From the NCBI GenBank assembly GCA_900541985.1, contig UQLX01000004.1, forward strand, positions 1-64,000: a stretch of DNA of 64,000 nt. The letters run 5' to 3'. Both the position numbers and the translations under genes were made by a program. This document shows positions 19,091-27,390 of the stretch, piece after piece. The notes beneath the pieces are model-generated. The model saw only the letters and a list, made by a program, of their open reading frames with translations, made no database searches and was not told where the DNA came from. Each line of letters begins with the position of its first letter. The stretch's first letter is position 1. Source of the DNA: an uncultured Blautia sp. GTDB lineage: Bacteria > Bacillota > Clostridia > Lachnospirales > Lachnospiraceae.

Positions 19091-20395
19091 TTATTGAAAT
19101 TTGGAGTTTTTGTTTTTTCCCGACGGACGCAGCATAGCTTCTTCCTCGTGCACCTTAATTTTCTCTCCCTCACCGCCGTCTCCGGCATCAATAAAATAAA
19201 GGATATCTCCACAGGGCCGTTCTCTGCCGCCATCTGTCAGCATATTCAAAACACGCCCTTTAAAAACCAGAGTTGTAGAACCGCCTCCGTCCAGATGATA
19301 CGCATACTCACAACCCAGATCCACAAAAATCTGCTGCAGTTCCTGATAAGTCATCCCCTGCGAGCCTCCGATGCCCTTTCCATCTACCGCTATGAGGTAA
19401 TAGTTTCCCGGACTGACCATCCCCACTGCGGTTCTCTGATAGCGGGATGTCTGCCGGAACTGTCCTGATATTTCTGTCGCCTGTCCGTTTTCCACCAATG
19501 TCGGACCAAAGCAATAGGTGTCTTTTACACCCCTGTTCAGCATATCTTCCGTCGTCATGCCTGCAGCTGCAGTAAACATGCCCCCATCCTGCGTAATACA
19601 GAAAATATTTCCGTTGGAAAAAACATCATGAAACACTTTACCGTCCTTAATCATGGTCTTCCCGGGAGCCGGAATTCCGGTTTCATAGGAAAATCCGCTT
19701 CCATTGACTCCAATCACCCCGTTATGATCTGCCAGTTCCTCGGAAACCGTTCTTCTTGGATTACCGTAGGTGCCTCCGCAAAGCGCAGAACAAAGCTGCC
19801 GGGGATTAAAGGTTTCCACATGGCACACCCAGTATTTTGTATATCCGGTATCTTTTTTCTCGACAGAAACCTTCAGAGTACTGGTTTCATAATGGAATTC
19901 ATCATTCTGATAATTCCACTCCTGAGAAATCCTGTCAATAGCCTTCTGATAATCCTTCCGCTTTTCTGCATATTCCTCTGGCAGCTTCCACATTTCATTC
20001 TGAACGTCCTGAAAAATTTTTCCATTTACAGAAGTATTCATAGCGACCGAGTCCGCCAGTGGATCATATAATTCTGCAAGAAGGCTGTCAATGTTTTTTA
20101 TGCGGAGCTCGGCCTCTGCTTTTTTCTTTTTCAGTTCCTTTTCTTTATCTCTGGACTCCTGCACTTTTTTTATGTATTCCTGCTGAAGCTTCCGGTTTTG
20201 TTCTTCCCGGGCTTTCTCCCGCTCTGCATGTTCTGTTGTCTGTTCTTCTGCTTTTTGTTCTTCTGTATTCTTTTTTTCTTCTACAGCCTGCTGTCCCGCT
20301 GTTTTTCGATAAAAACGGACAGCTCCAGCACTGCCTGTGAGCACCAGAACTGTCAGGAGTACAGCAGCCACATATTTACGGTATGACGTTTTCAC
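19091..20395 (-). CDS. Exported phosphodiester glycosidase (NAGPA-domain) protein
   Basis: A 434-residue protein with an N-terminal membrane anchor or signal (residues 8-27), a long charged coiled coil rich in Glu/Lys (about 35-105), and a C-terminal NAGPA/phosphodiester glycosidase domain (PF09992). Recognisable pieces of that domain are GVIGVNGSGFSYETG, RTAVGMVSPGNYYLIAVDGKG and YAYHLDGGGSTTLVFKG. Family members remove N-acetylglucosamine 1-phosphodiester caps; in bacteria they are linked to wall polymers. Translation starts at GTG with GAGGAGG four bases upstream. It lies 9 bases after rseP and overlaps the SpoIID-like gene region, so it appears to be part of the isoprenoid/envelope operon. 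The natural substrate is unknown. Confidence 0.82.
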   Translation of the reverse strand: MKTSYRKYVAAVLLTVLVLTGSAGAVRFYRKTAGQQAVEEKKNTEEQKAEEQTTEHAEREKAREEQNRKLQQEYIKKVQESRDKEKELKKKKAEAELRIKNIDSLLAELYDPLADSVAMNTSVNGKIFQDVQNEMWKLPEEYAEKRKDYQKAIDRISQEWNYQNDEFHYETSTLKVSVEKKDTGYTKYWVCHVETFNPRQLCSALCGGTYGNPRRTVSEELADHNGVIGVNGSGFSYETGIPAPGKTMIKDGKVFHDVFSNGNIFCITQDGGMFTAAAGMTTEDMLNRGVKDTYCFGPTLVENGQATEISGQFRQTSRYQRTAVGMVSPGNYYLIAVDGKGIGGSQGMTYQELQQIFVDLGCEYAYHLDGGGSTTLVFKGRVLNMLTDGGRERPCGDILYFIDAGDGGEGEKIKVHEEEAMLRPSGKNKNSKFQ

Positions 20396-20404
20396 AGTCC
20401 TCCT

Positions 20405-21691
20405 CTAAAAAATCTTCAGAAAATCATTATACATGACAAATACCATCAAAGCCATCAAAAGCATCAGTCCGGCAAAGTGAACCATCCCCTCCAGTTCGCG
20501 GTTTACAGGTTTTTTTCTTATTGCCTCAATAATCAGAAAAACCAGACGTCCGCCGTCAAGAGCAGGCAGAGGGAGAAGATTCATAACACCCAGATTGGCA
20601 GAAAGGAGAACCGCCATATTCAGCATATTCACCCACAGCATCAGGGCTCCCTCACTTTTACTTTCTTCATAGGTAGTACCGATAGCGTCCACAACACCTA
20701 CCGGACCACTGAGATCCTGCATTCCCAGACCACCTGTCACAAGCTCCTTCAGACTCAGGAGCGTTGTCCGGATCATATATTTCACATCCAGAGCCGCATA
20801 TTTCAGCACCTGAAACCCACCGGTTTTCGTATATCCCATATTATAGGCAAATCCCGGCTGCGGAGTCCGGTATTCCTCCGGAGTGATCGTTGCATCATAT
20901 TCCAGTCCATCTCTGTCATAAGTGATATCTACAGACTCATTTCCCAGCGGATGCTCTGCTATATAATTTTCATAGGCTTCTCCATTTGGAATATAGGTAC
21001 CATTTATAGAAGTGATCACATCCCCGGGCTGAACGCCTGCTTCCTCCAGCGGCATTCCCTCAATAAGGGAGTCCACCTCCATAGAATCTGTTCCCGCCCT
21101 GTTAAAGCCCATCAGATATCTTACCGATACATCCGGAGTAAAGGTAACGGTCTTTTCTTCTCCATTTCGTTTCACCTTTAAAGTCAGAGGTTTTTCCTGC
21201 AGTTCATTCAAAAACGAGTACACATACAGATCACGGGCAACATCAATATGATACCCATTGTATTCTGTAATAATGTCTCCCTTCTGAAGACCAGCCTGGG
21301 CAGCCGGAGAATTATTTTCCACCTCCATGACCTCAGCCGGATCATATCCAACAAAGGCAGTTATGATCACAGAAAGGAGAAACGCCAGTATAAAATTAAA
21401 TACAGGTCCTGCAGCAACAACCGAGATCCTCCCCCACACCGGAGCTGCATTAAAGGTTCCGGGAAGTTCATCTTCTCCGGTATCCTCGCCCAGCATGGCA
21501 CAGGATCCTCCAATCGGAAACAGTTTAATGGAATATCTGGTTTCGCCTTTTTGGGTGCTGAACAGTCTGGGACCCATTCCCAGTGAGAACTCCGTTACTA
21601 CGATTCCGTTTTTCTTTGCCAGAAGGAAATGTCCCAGCTCGTGTATGATGATTATGGCGCTGAATATGATCACAGCAATCAGAATTTTCAA
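20405..21691 (-). CDS. rseP: RIP metalloprotease RseP (site-2 protease)
   Basis: Intramembrane zinc protease that cuts anti-sigma factors and signal-peptide remnants. It carries HELGH at residues 17-21 in the first membrane helix, a GGSCAMLGED loop, one or two PDZ-type domains (QAGLQKGDIITEYNG and EAGVQPGDVITSINGTYI), and the third zinc ligand in NLLPLPALDGGRLVF. Four membrane segments are expected. The most likely start is a TTG at 21691, two bases after the dxr stop, with AGGTGG upstream; it gives the family-typical MKILIAVIIF. A TTG six codons earlier is also open. It follows dxr, the common order in Clostridia. Confidence 0.93.
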   Translation of the reverse strand: MKILIAVIIFSAIIIIHELGHFLLAKKNGIVVTEFSLGMGPRLFSTQKGETRYSIKLFPIGGSCAMLGEDTGEDELPGTFNAAPVWGRISVVAAGPVFNFILAFLLSVIITAFVGYDPAEVMEVENNSPAAQAGLQKGDIITEYNGYHIDVARDLYVYSFLNELQEKPLTLKVKRNGEEKTVTFTPDVSVRYLMGFNRAGTDSMEVDSLIEGMPLEEAGVQPGDVITSINGTYIPNGEAYENYIAEHPLGNESVDITYDRDGLEYDATITPEEYRTPQPGFAYNMGYTKTGGFQVLKYAALDVKYMIRTTLLSLKELVTGGLGMQDLSGPVGVVDAIGTTYEESKSEGALMLWVNMLNMAVLLSANLGVMNLLPLPALDGGRLVFLIIEAIRKKPVNRELEGMVHFAGLMLLMALMVFVMYNDFLKIF

Positions 21692-21692
21692 T

Positions 21693-22835
21693 TTACCACC
21701 TGCTTTCAATCCACTGATATGTCTCGTTTTCTACTGCCAGGATCTCCTCCAGATCAGGCGAATCCAGTTTTTTATGCCTTTCCATAGACTGCCCGATAAT
21801 ATCATAAATATCCAGAAAGCGTATTTCCTCATGAAGAAATTTCTTCACGGCAAGTTCATTCGCCGCATTAAAGACCGTCGGCATACTTCCGCCTTCTCTG
21901 GCAGCACGGATTGCCATCGGAAGCCCCAGAAAAGTTTCCATATCCGGTTCCTCAAAGGTGATCTGACCAAGCTTCGCGAAATCCAGTCTCTCTCCGTCCA
22001 GATACCTTCTGTGAGGATAGTAAAGCGCATATTGGATAGGAAGCCGCATATCCGGTGTGCCAAGCTGTGCCATGATTCCTCCATCCACAAATTCCACCAT
22101 GGAATGAATCACACTTTGCGGCTGGACAACCACCTGAATCTGATCCAAGTCCACATCAAACAGCCATCTTGCTTCCATAACCTCCAGGCCTTTATTTACC
22201 AAGGTTGCAGAATCTACCGTAATCTTCCGGCCCATGACCCAGTTTGGATGCTTCAGTGTATCTGCAAGTGTTACTTTTTCCAGTTCATGACGTTTTTTCT
22301 CTCTGAAGGGTCCTCCTGATGCAGTGATCAGAAGTTTGTGCAGTTCTTTGGACGATTCTCCGTTCAGAGCCTGAAAAACAGCGCTGTGTTCACTGTCAAC
22401 GGGAAGGATCTTTACACCATATTTTTCTGCCATAGGCATGATCAGATGACCTGCGGTAACAAGTGTTTCCTTATTTGCCAGCGCGATATCCTTTCCTGCC
22501 CGGATAGCCTCGATGGTCGGACGTATCCCCAACATTCCTACAATAGCTGTAACAAGTATTTCTGTTTCTTCCATTGCAGCCAGCTCCAGAAGTCCCTCCA
22601 TGCCGGATACCACACGAATTTCCGTATCCTTAAGCTTTATCCGGAGTTCTTCTGCCGCCGCCTGATCCCAGACAGCCACAAGCTTCGGAGAAAACTCTCT
22701 CGCCTGTTCTTCCAGTTTCTTAATGTTTCTTCCGGCACTGATTCCCAGAACTTCAATATCGCCATTTCCCCGGACTACATCCAGTGTCTGCGTTCCTATG
22801 GAACCTGTAGATCCTAAAATTGCAATTTTTTTCAT
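21693..22835 (-). CDS. dxr: 1-deoxy-D-xylulose 5-phosphate reductoisomerase
   Basis: Converts DXP to methylerythritol 4-phosphate with NADPH, the second step of the MEP isoprenoid pathway. The 380-residue protein has the NADPH-binding start KKIAILGSTGSIGTQTLDVV, the ALANKETLVTAG motif, the metal/substrate loop LPVDSEHSAVFQ, and ITASGGPFRE. AAGGAG precedes the ATG. It sits between cdsA and rseP; its product feeds the undecaprenyl synthase encoded three genes upstream. Confidence 0.97.
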   Translation of the reverse strand: MKKIAILGSTGSIGTQTLDVVRGNGDIEVLGISAGRNIKKLEEQAREFSPKLVAVWDQAAAEELRIKLKDTEIRVVSGMEGLLELAAMEETEILVTAIVGMLGIRPTIEAIRAGKDIALANKETLVTAGHLIMPMAEKYGVKILPVDSEHSAVFQALNGESSKELHKLLITASGGPFREKKRHELEKVTLADTLKHPNWVMGRKITVDSATLVNKGLEVMEARWLFDVDLDQIQVVVQPQSVIHSMVEFVDGGIMAQLGTPDMRLPIQYALYYPHRRYLDGERLDFAKLGQITFEEPDMETFLGLPMAIRAAREGGSMPTVFNAANELAVKKFLHEEIRFLDIYDIIGQSMERHKKLDSPDLEEILAVENETYQWIESRW

Positions 22836-22881
22836 ATTTACTCCTTATCAGTCTTTCTGAAAAGCTTTTTGTTTCACAGTT

Positions 22882-23676
22882 TTATAAACCCAGCATGAAT
22901 TTTGCCATATAGTAAATAACCGGTGCGGTAAAGATCACGCTGTCAAAACGATCCAGAATCCCTCCATGACCCGGGATCAGCTTTCCATAATCCTTGATGC
23001 CCCGGTTTCTCTTAATTGCAGATGCTGCCAGATCCCCCACCATGGAGATCAGCGCACCCACTGCACAGATCACTGCATATTCCATTGCCGGCGCATGGGT
23101 TAGCGCTGCATAAGCTACTCCAAGTGCCGCTGCACCTGCCACACCTCCCACAGCTCCTTCAATGGATTTCTTCGGACTTAATACAGGCGCCATCTTATGT
23201 TTCCCAATCAACATTCCCACACAATAGGCACAGGTATCGCAGCCCCATGAGCAGAAAAAGATCAGCCAGACAAGGATTTTCCCATTTTCAAGATTTCTGG
23301 TCAGAAGAATAAAAGAAAGCATTACTGCCACATAAACCAGACCAAAAAATGCAGACATAACCTGATTCGCCTGATATTTTGGATAAGTAAACACATAGAC
23401 AAACATCAGAAGTACCAGTGTAAGGATCACAGCCATTGTTCCATATTTTTCAAAATCAAGAAGTACCATCCCGTAATAAAAAGCCGCCCCCAGATATCCG
23501 GCAAGCTCCAACAGTCCCAGACCTTCTTTATGTACGCCCATCGCACTGTACAGTTCCCGCATCCCGATCAGAGAAACACAGAGAAGTGTCAGAAGAAGCA
23601 CATAATCTCCTGCCATGATCGTCAGGAAAGCGATCACCACCAGGAGAATACCGCTCAAGAGTCTTGTTTTAAACAT
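22882..23676 (-). CDS. cdsA: Phosphatidate cytidylyltransferase
   Basis: Makes CDP-diacylglycerol from phosphatidate and CTP in the membrane. The 264-residue protein has about eight membrane segments, the SPKKSIEGAVGG motif, and the C-terminal family signature KDYGKLIPGHGGILDRFDS. Three bases separate it from uppS, and GGAGTAAGGG supports the start. The gene order uppS-cdsA-dxr-rseP is typical. Confidence 0.95.
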   Translation of the reverse strand: MFKTRLLSGILLVVIAFLTIMAGDYVLLLTLLCVSLIGMRELYSAMGVHKEGLGLLELAGYLGAAFYYGMVLLDFEKYGTMAVILTLVLLMFVYVFTYPKYQANQVMSAFFGLVYVAVMLSFILLTRNLENGKILVWLIFFCSWGCDTCAYCVGMLIGKHKMAPVLSPKKSIEGAVGGVAGAAALGVAYAALTHAPAMEYAVICAVGALISMVGDLAASAIKRNRGIKDYGKLIPGHGGILDRFDSVIFTAPVIYYMAKFMLGL

Positions 23677-23679
23677 CCC

Positions 23680-24387
23680 TTACTCCTCCTTCACACCGCC
23701 ATATCTGCGGTCTCTTTCATTGTATTTTTCAATCGCTTTCAGAAGTTCCGGTTTATGGAAATCCGGCCAGGGTACATCTGTAAAATAAAACTCGGTATAG
23801 GCAAGCTGCCACAGAAGATAATTTGAGAGTCGCTGCTCTCCGCTGGTCCGGATCAGAAAATCCGGATCAGGAATTCCTGCCGTATCCAGATAATCCTCAA
23901 ACAGACGCTCATTAATTTCCTCCGGTTTTACTTTTCCGTCCACAGCATCCTGTGTCAGTTTTCTGATCCCCCGGACGATTTCATCACGTCCGCCATAATT
24001 CAGTGCAATCTGAAAAAACAGCTGGTCATAATCTTTTGAAAACTCTTCCAGTTCCCGTACGCTCTTCTGGATATCTTCGTCAAAAGCAGATATGTCCCCA
24101 ATTACCTTCACGCGCATTTTGTTTTTTTCCGCACTTTTTTTGCATTTTTTCAGATAATTGCGAAACAGCTTCATCAGCCCATCCACTTCTTCTCTGGAAC
24201 GTTTCCAGTTTTCTGTAGAAAAAGCATATACTGTCAGATATTTTACTCCAATATCCCTGATATCATCACAGATGGACTCCAGATTTGCACAGCCCTTTAC
24301 ATGCCCATAGCTTCTGGGCATCCCCTTTGCTTTTGCCCATCTTCCATTTCCATCCAGAATAATGGCTATATGATTTGGTACCCTCAT
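23680..24387 (-). CDS. uppS: Isoprenyl transferase (undecaprenyl diphosphate synthase)
   Basis: cis-Prenyltransferase building the C55 lipid carrier for wall and surface polymers. The 235-residue protein has the catalytic Asp (D12) in HIAIILDGNGRWAK, the YAFSTENWKRS motif, ALNYGGRDEI, and the C-terminal PDFLIRTSGEQRLSNYLLWQ and DVPWPDF motifs. All family blocks are complete. It supplies the carrier likely used by the glycosyltransferase cluster at 36-46 kb. Confidence 0.96.
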   Translation of the reverse strand: MRVPNHIAIILDGNGRWAKAKGMPRSYGHVKGCANLESICDDIRDIGVKYLTVYAFSTENWKRSREEVDGLMKLFRNYLKKCKKSAEKNKMRVKVIGDISAFDEDIQKSVRELEEFSKDYDQLFFQIALNYGGRDEIVRGIRKLTQDAVDGKVKPEEINERLFEDYLDTAGIPDPDFLIRTSGEQRLSNYLLWQLAYTEFYFTDVPWPDFHKPELLKAIEKYNERDRRYGGVKEE

Positions 24388-24445
24388 TCTTACTCCTCTC
24401 TCCGCCTTTAAAGGTTCTGTTGAGATTTTTTGATCCTATACCAAG

Positions 24446-24474
24446 AAGGAGAGCTTATGTATTCAGCTCTCCTT
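24446..24474 (-). other. Stem-loop between frr and uppS
   Basis: Perfect 10-bp inverted repeat AAGGAGAGCT/AGCTCTCCTT with a 9-base loop, in the 103-base gap between frr and uppS. The minus-strand tail is not a run of T, so it is not a standard terminator; it may attenuate, stabilise or process the polycistronic mRNA. Confidence 0.45.
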
Positions 24475-24490
24475 CCCCGTGCCTGCTGAA

Positions 24491-25042
24491 TTATACAGTC
24501 AGGATCTCTTTTGATTTTTTGTCTACCGCAGCATCAATATTCTTGATGTATTTGTCTGTAAGTTTCTGAACCTGATCTTCCAGATCCTTCACCTCATCCT
24601 CTGATACATCCTGCTTGGTAAGCTTCTTAAATGCATCATTTGCATCACGGCGGACATTGCGGACAGCAACCTTGGCTGCCTCTCCTTTTTTCTTCACATC
24701 CTTAACCAGTTCTTTACGGCGCTCTTCTGTCAGCTCCGGAAGGACAAGTCGAATAATCTTTCCGTCATTGCTTGGATTCAGTCCCAGATCAGATACCAGA
24801 ATTGCTTTTTCGATCACCTTGATCAGACTGGACTCCCATGGCTGGATCTGGATCATACGCGCCTCAGGAACAGTAACGTTTGCTACCTGCTGAAGCGGTG
24901 TAGGGCTTCCATAATAGTCTACTGTGATCTTATCAAGAATATGTGGATTTGCGCGTCCTGCACGGATCGTACCAAGCTCTGCCTCAAATCCGTTTAAAGT
25001 TTTTGTCATTTTGTTGTCATACTTCTGAACTCTTTCATCCAT
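24491..25042 (-). CDS. frr: Ribosome recycling factor
   Basis: Splits the post-termination ribosome together with EF-G. The 183-residue protein has the family's full length, with GFEAELGTIRAGRANPHILDKITVDYYG at the N-terminal hairpin (residues about 15-42) and the C-terminal three-helix bundle segment ELTEERRKELVK...AAKVAVRNVRRDAN. The ORF extends 15 codons upstream, but the ATG at 25042 has GGGAG upstream and yields the normal N-terminus MDERVQKYDNKM. It follows pyrH by 60 bases. Confidence 0.96.
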   Translation of the reverse strand: MDERVQKYDNKMTKTLNGFEAELGTIRAGRANPHILDKITVDYYGSPTPLQQVANVTVPEARMIQIQPWESSLIKVIEKAILVSDLGLNPSNDGKIIRLVLPELTEERRKELVKDVKKKGEAAKVAVRNVRRDANDAFKKLTKQDVSEDEVKDLEDQVQKLTDKYIKNIDAAVDKKSKEILTV

Positions 25043-25102
25043 TTGTCTGTTCTCCCTCTCCATGTTTTTGCTGCAGCTTCCCTGCAATTATATGCGGCAA
25101 GA

Positions 25103-25798
25103 TCAAACCGTCACTTTTGTGCCGGAAAATTTGCCATGAACCGCATTTATAATGCTGTTCTCTTCCTCCAGACCAAATACCAGCATCGGCATCTTCTGCT
25201 CCATACACATAATAGAAGCAGTCAGATCCATCGCTGCAAGCTTCTTATCTACAACCTCTTCTATGGAGACTTCATCATATTTTACTGCCTCCGGGTTCAC
25301 CTTCGGATCGCTGTCATAAATACCGTCTACCGCCTTGGCAAGAAGAATTGCTTCCGCTTCAATCTCCACGGCTCTCAGAACCGTTGCTGTATCAGTTGAA
25401 AAATACGGATGACCTGTACCACCTGCGAAAAACAGAACCTTGCCTGCCTTAAATCCTTCTTCTACTGCATCCTTGGAATAAAGTCCCGTAAATGCACCGC
25501 AGGTAAACGGTGTAAAGATTTCTGTCTCAAGCCCCAGATATCTGCAAATATCTGATACATAAATGCAGTTCATCACTGTAGCCAGCATACCAATCTGATC
25601 CGCTTTATTACGGTTGATGGTCTCACTGGTGCGTCCTCTCCAGAAGTTTCCGCCTCCGATCACGATTCCCACCTGAGTTCCTTCTTCCACGATCGCACGG
25701 ATCTGTTTTGCCACTGCGATCACTGTCGCTTCATCGAATCCTGTCTTTTTTTCTCCTGCAAGAGCTTCTCCGCTTAATTTCAGTAAAATACGTTTCAT
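25103..25798 (-). CDS. pyrH: Uridylate kinase
   Basis: Phosphorylates UMP to UDP. The 231-residue amino-acid-kinase-fold protein shows KRILLKLSGEALAGEKK at the N-terminus, IVIGGGNFWRG in the substrate loop, and the uridylate-binding AEAILLAKAVDGIYDSDPK. It is hexameric and regulated by GTP/UTP in the family. It is followed by frr as in most Firmicutes. It lies 35 bases after the lipoprotein gene on the same strand, so it may be read from that gene's promoter. Confidence 0.96.
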   Translation of the reverse strand: MKRILLKLSGEALAGEKKTGFDEATVIAVAKQIRAIVEEGTQVGIVIGGGNFWRGRTSETINRNKADQIGMLATVMNCIYVSDICRYLGLETEIFTPFTCGAFTGLYSKDAVEEGFKAGKVLFFAGGTGHPYFSTDTATVLRAVEIEAEAILLAKAVDGIYDSDPKVNPEAVKYDEVSIEEVVDKKLAAMDLTASIMCMEQKMPMLVFGLEEENSIINAVHGKFSGTKVTV

Positions 25799-25833
25799 AA
25801 TGTTATCCTCTCTTTTTCTTCAGGTGTCAGAGC

Positions 25834-26778
25834 TTACCAGATTCCCGTAACGATTTCATTTCCATTTTCGTCTACCGTAGTAGACACGGTAAAGTTCTGA
25901 TAGTAATGATAGCCTGTCTTACCTGTATCAGGCTCCTCCTCATATTCATCATACTGAGGAGATCCCAACTGGCCGATCAGATCATTCATGGACTGGCCGA
26001 TATACCCTTCGGCTGTATCAATCGTATCATCTGTAGGTGTAGTATCATCTGACTCATCATAATCAGGTTCCGGAGCCGTGGTAGGCTGTGGTGCCGCGGT
26101 AGGTTCCGGAGTTGCAGTAGGCTGCGGTGTTGTCTCTTCCTGTGAATCATTGTCGGTATCTTCCTCTTCTGATTCATCCTCATCTGTGATTCCCAGACGT
26201 TTCTTTACATCTTCCAGTGTAGACACCTGTTTCTTACCGCTTCCCGTCATATATGTTGCATATGGAATAGAGTCTTCTCCCGTACCGCTCATTCTCAAGG
26301 TAAGTTCCTTCATTGCCGCAAGCGGAAGATCCCTGAAAAAACATTCGTTTTTATCTTCATCCGTATAGGTGATCCGTACATCATAGGTGATACCTGCCGA
26401 AGACGGCTTCGCATAATAGTAAACTGCCTGCTCTCCATTTTTTAAGGTAAAAGCTCCCTGGATCAATTCCTCTCCCCAGTCATCATCCTCTTCTTCATCT
26501 GACGGGTGTTTACGGATATAAATCGCTCCCACTTCATCTCCTGTTTTATTTATGATGGTCACCTTGGAAGCGGATGTGGATTTTTCTCCTATCACATTCT
26601 TCTCTTCCTTTGTGACTTCCATGTTGACCAGATCATCTGTCCCTGTTTCCGGCACAGGTGTGGCTGTAGGCGTCACCTCTGCCTGCTGAACAGGCTTCTC
26701 CTCTTTATCCTTCCCGCATCCTGCTGCCGCTACTGTCAGAGCAAGCAGACCTGCTAATATAAGATATCTTTTTTTCAT
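25834..26778 (-). CDS. Lipoprotein with Thr/Pro-rich linker and C-terminal SmpA/OmlA-like region
   Basis: A 314-residue putative lipoprotein. The signal peptide ends in a lipobox, AAAGC, with Cys near residue 21. It is followed by a Thr/Pro linker, a beta-type domain (residues about 65-190), a second low-complexity Thr/Pro/Ala/Glu-rich linker of about 60 residues, and a C-terminal 50-residue piece (GYIGQSMNDLIGQLGSPQYDEY) that resembles the short BamE/SmpA-type fold. No catalytic motif was recognised, so function is unknown; it is anchored outside the membrane. GGGAGG precedes the start, and a near-consensus promoter lies 55 bases further upstream. Confidence 0.75.
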   Translation of the reverse strand: MKKRYLILAGLLALTVAAAGCGKDKEEKPVQQAEVTPTATPVPETGTDDLVNMEVTKEEKNVIGEKSTSASKVTIINKTGDEVGAIYIRKHPSDEEEDDDWGEELIQGAFTLKNGEQAVYYYAKPSSAGITYDVRITYTDEDKNECFFRDLPLAAMKELTLRMSGTGEDSIPYATYMTGSGKKQVSTLEDVKKRLGITDEDESEEEDTDNDSQEETTPQPTATPEPTAAPQPTTAPEPDYDESDDTTPTDDTIDTAEGYIGQSMNDLIGQLGSPQYDEYEEEPDTGKTGYHYYQNFTVSTTVDENGNEIVTGIW

Positions 26779-26833
26779 ATGATAAACCTCCCATTCATAT
26801 GATGGAATTATTTTTCACTGTTTCGTTACTTTA

Positions 26834-26861
26834 ATTATACTTAGTATCTTTTTCTTGTCAA
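26834..26861 (-). promoter_or_regulatory. Promoter upstream of the lipoprotein gene
   Basis: TTGACA and TATAAT, both perfect, with a 16-base spacer on the minus strand. It probably drives the lipoprotein gene and perhaps pyrH-frr and the genes below. Confidence 0.75.
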
Positions 26862-26907
26862 CTAAATGTACTGTAAATTCATACAATTTTTAGACTTATG
26901 AAAAAAA

Positions 26908-27378
26908 TCAATAGAGATTTTTGACCTTGAAATCTCTCTCTGCCTCGCGTCTCTGGTCTTTTTTTGCAATGTCCTGACGCTTGTCATAAAGTTTTTTGCC
27001 CCGGGCCATACCAATCTCCACCTTTACAAGACTATCCTTGAAATACACCTTCAAAGGCACCAATGTCAGCCCTTTTTCCTTCAGCTTCGCTTCAATCTTA
27101 TTGATCTCATATCTGTGCAGAAGCAGTTTTCTCACACGCAGAGGGTCCTTATTGAAAATATTTCCTTTTTCGTATGGACTGATGTGCATTCCATAAATGT
27201 ACACCTCTCCTCTTTCTACCCGGACAAAAGATTCCTTTATACTGCATTTTCCCATGCGAAGGGATTTCACCTCTGTTCCTGCCAGAGAGATTCCCGCCTC
27301 ATAAGTATCTTCTATAAAATAATCGTGAAAGGCTTTTTTGTTATTGGCGATCAGCCTGATCCCCTGTTTTTTTGACAT
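26908..27378 (-). CDS. smpB: SsrA-binding protein SmpB
   Basis: Binds tmRNA and brings it to stalled ribosomes for trans-translation. The 156-residue protein has [32 protein letters not shown] at the N-terminus and the basic C-terminal tail [25 protein letters not shown] needed in the decoding centre. AGGAGG precedes the ATG. It follows rnr by 12 bases; RNase R degrades the mRNAs released by trans-translation, so the pair fits functionally. No tmRNA gene (ssrA) is seen in the adjacent gap. Confidence 0.96.
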   Translation of the reverse strand: MSKKQGIRLIANNKKAFHDYFIEDTYEAGISLAGTEVKSLRMGKCSIKESFVRVERGEVYIYGMHISPYEKGNIFNKDPLRVRKLLLHRYEINKIEAKLKEKGLTLVPLKVYFKDSLVKVEIGMARGKKLYDKRQDIAKKDQRREAERDFKVKNLY

Positions 27379-27390
27379 AGCTATTCCTCC

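Noticed and set aside
24446..24474. Classical rho-independent terminator between frr and uppS
   Set aside because: The stem is strong but neither strand has a T-tract after it, so only an mRNA stem-loop is reported.
26078..26368. Plus-strand open frame opposite the lipoprotein gene, Ser/Val/Gly-rich
   Set aside because: It is the antisense of the Thr/Pro/Glu-rich linkers; low complexity, no ribosome site, and the minus-strand gene is convincing.
26779..26907. tmRNA gene next to smpB
   Set aside because: The gap of 129 bases is too short for tmRNA and has no tRNA-Ala-like ends; it holds a promoter only.
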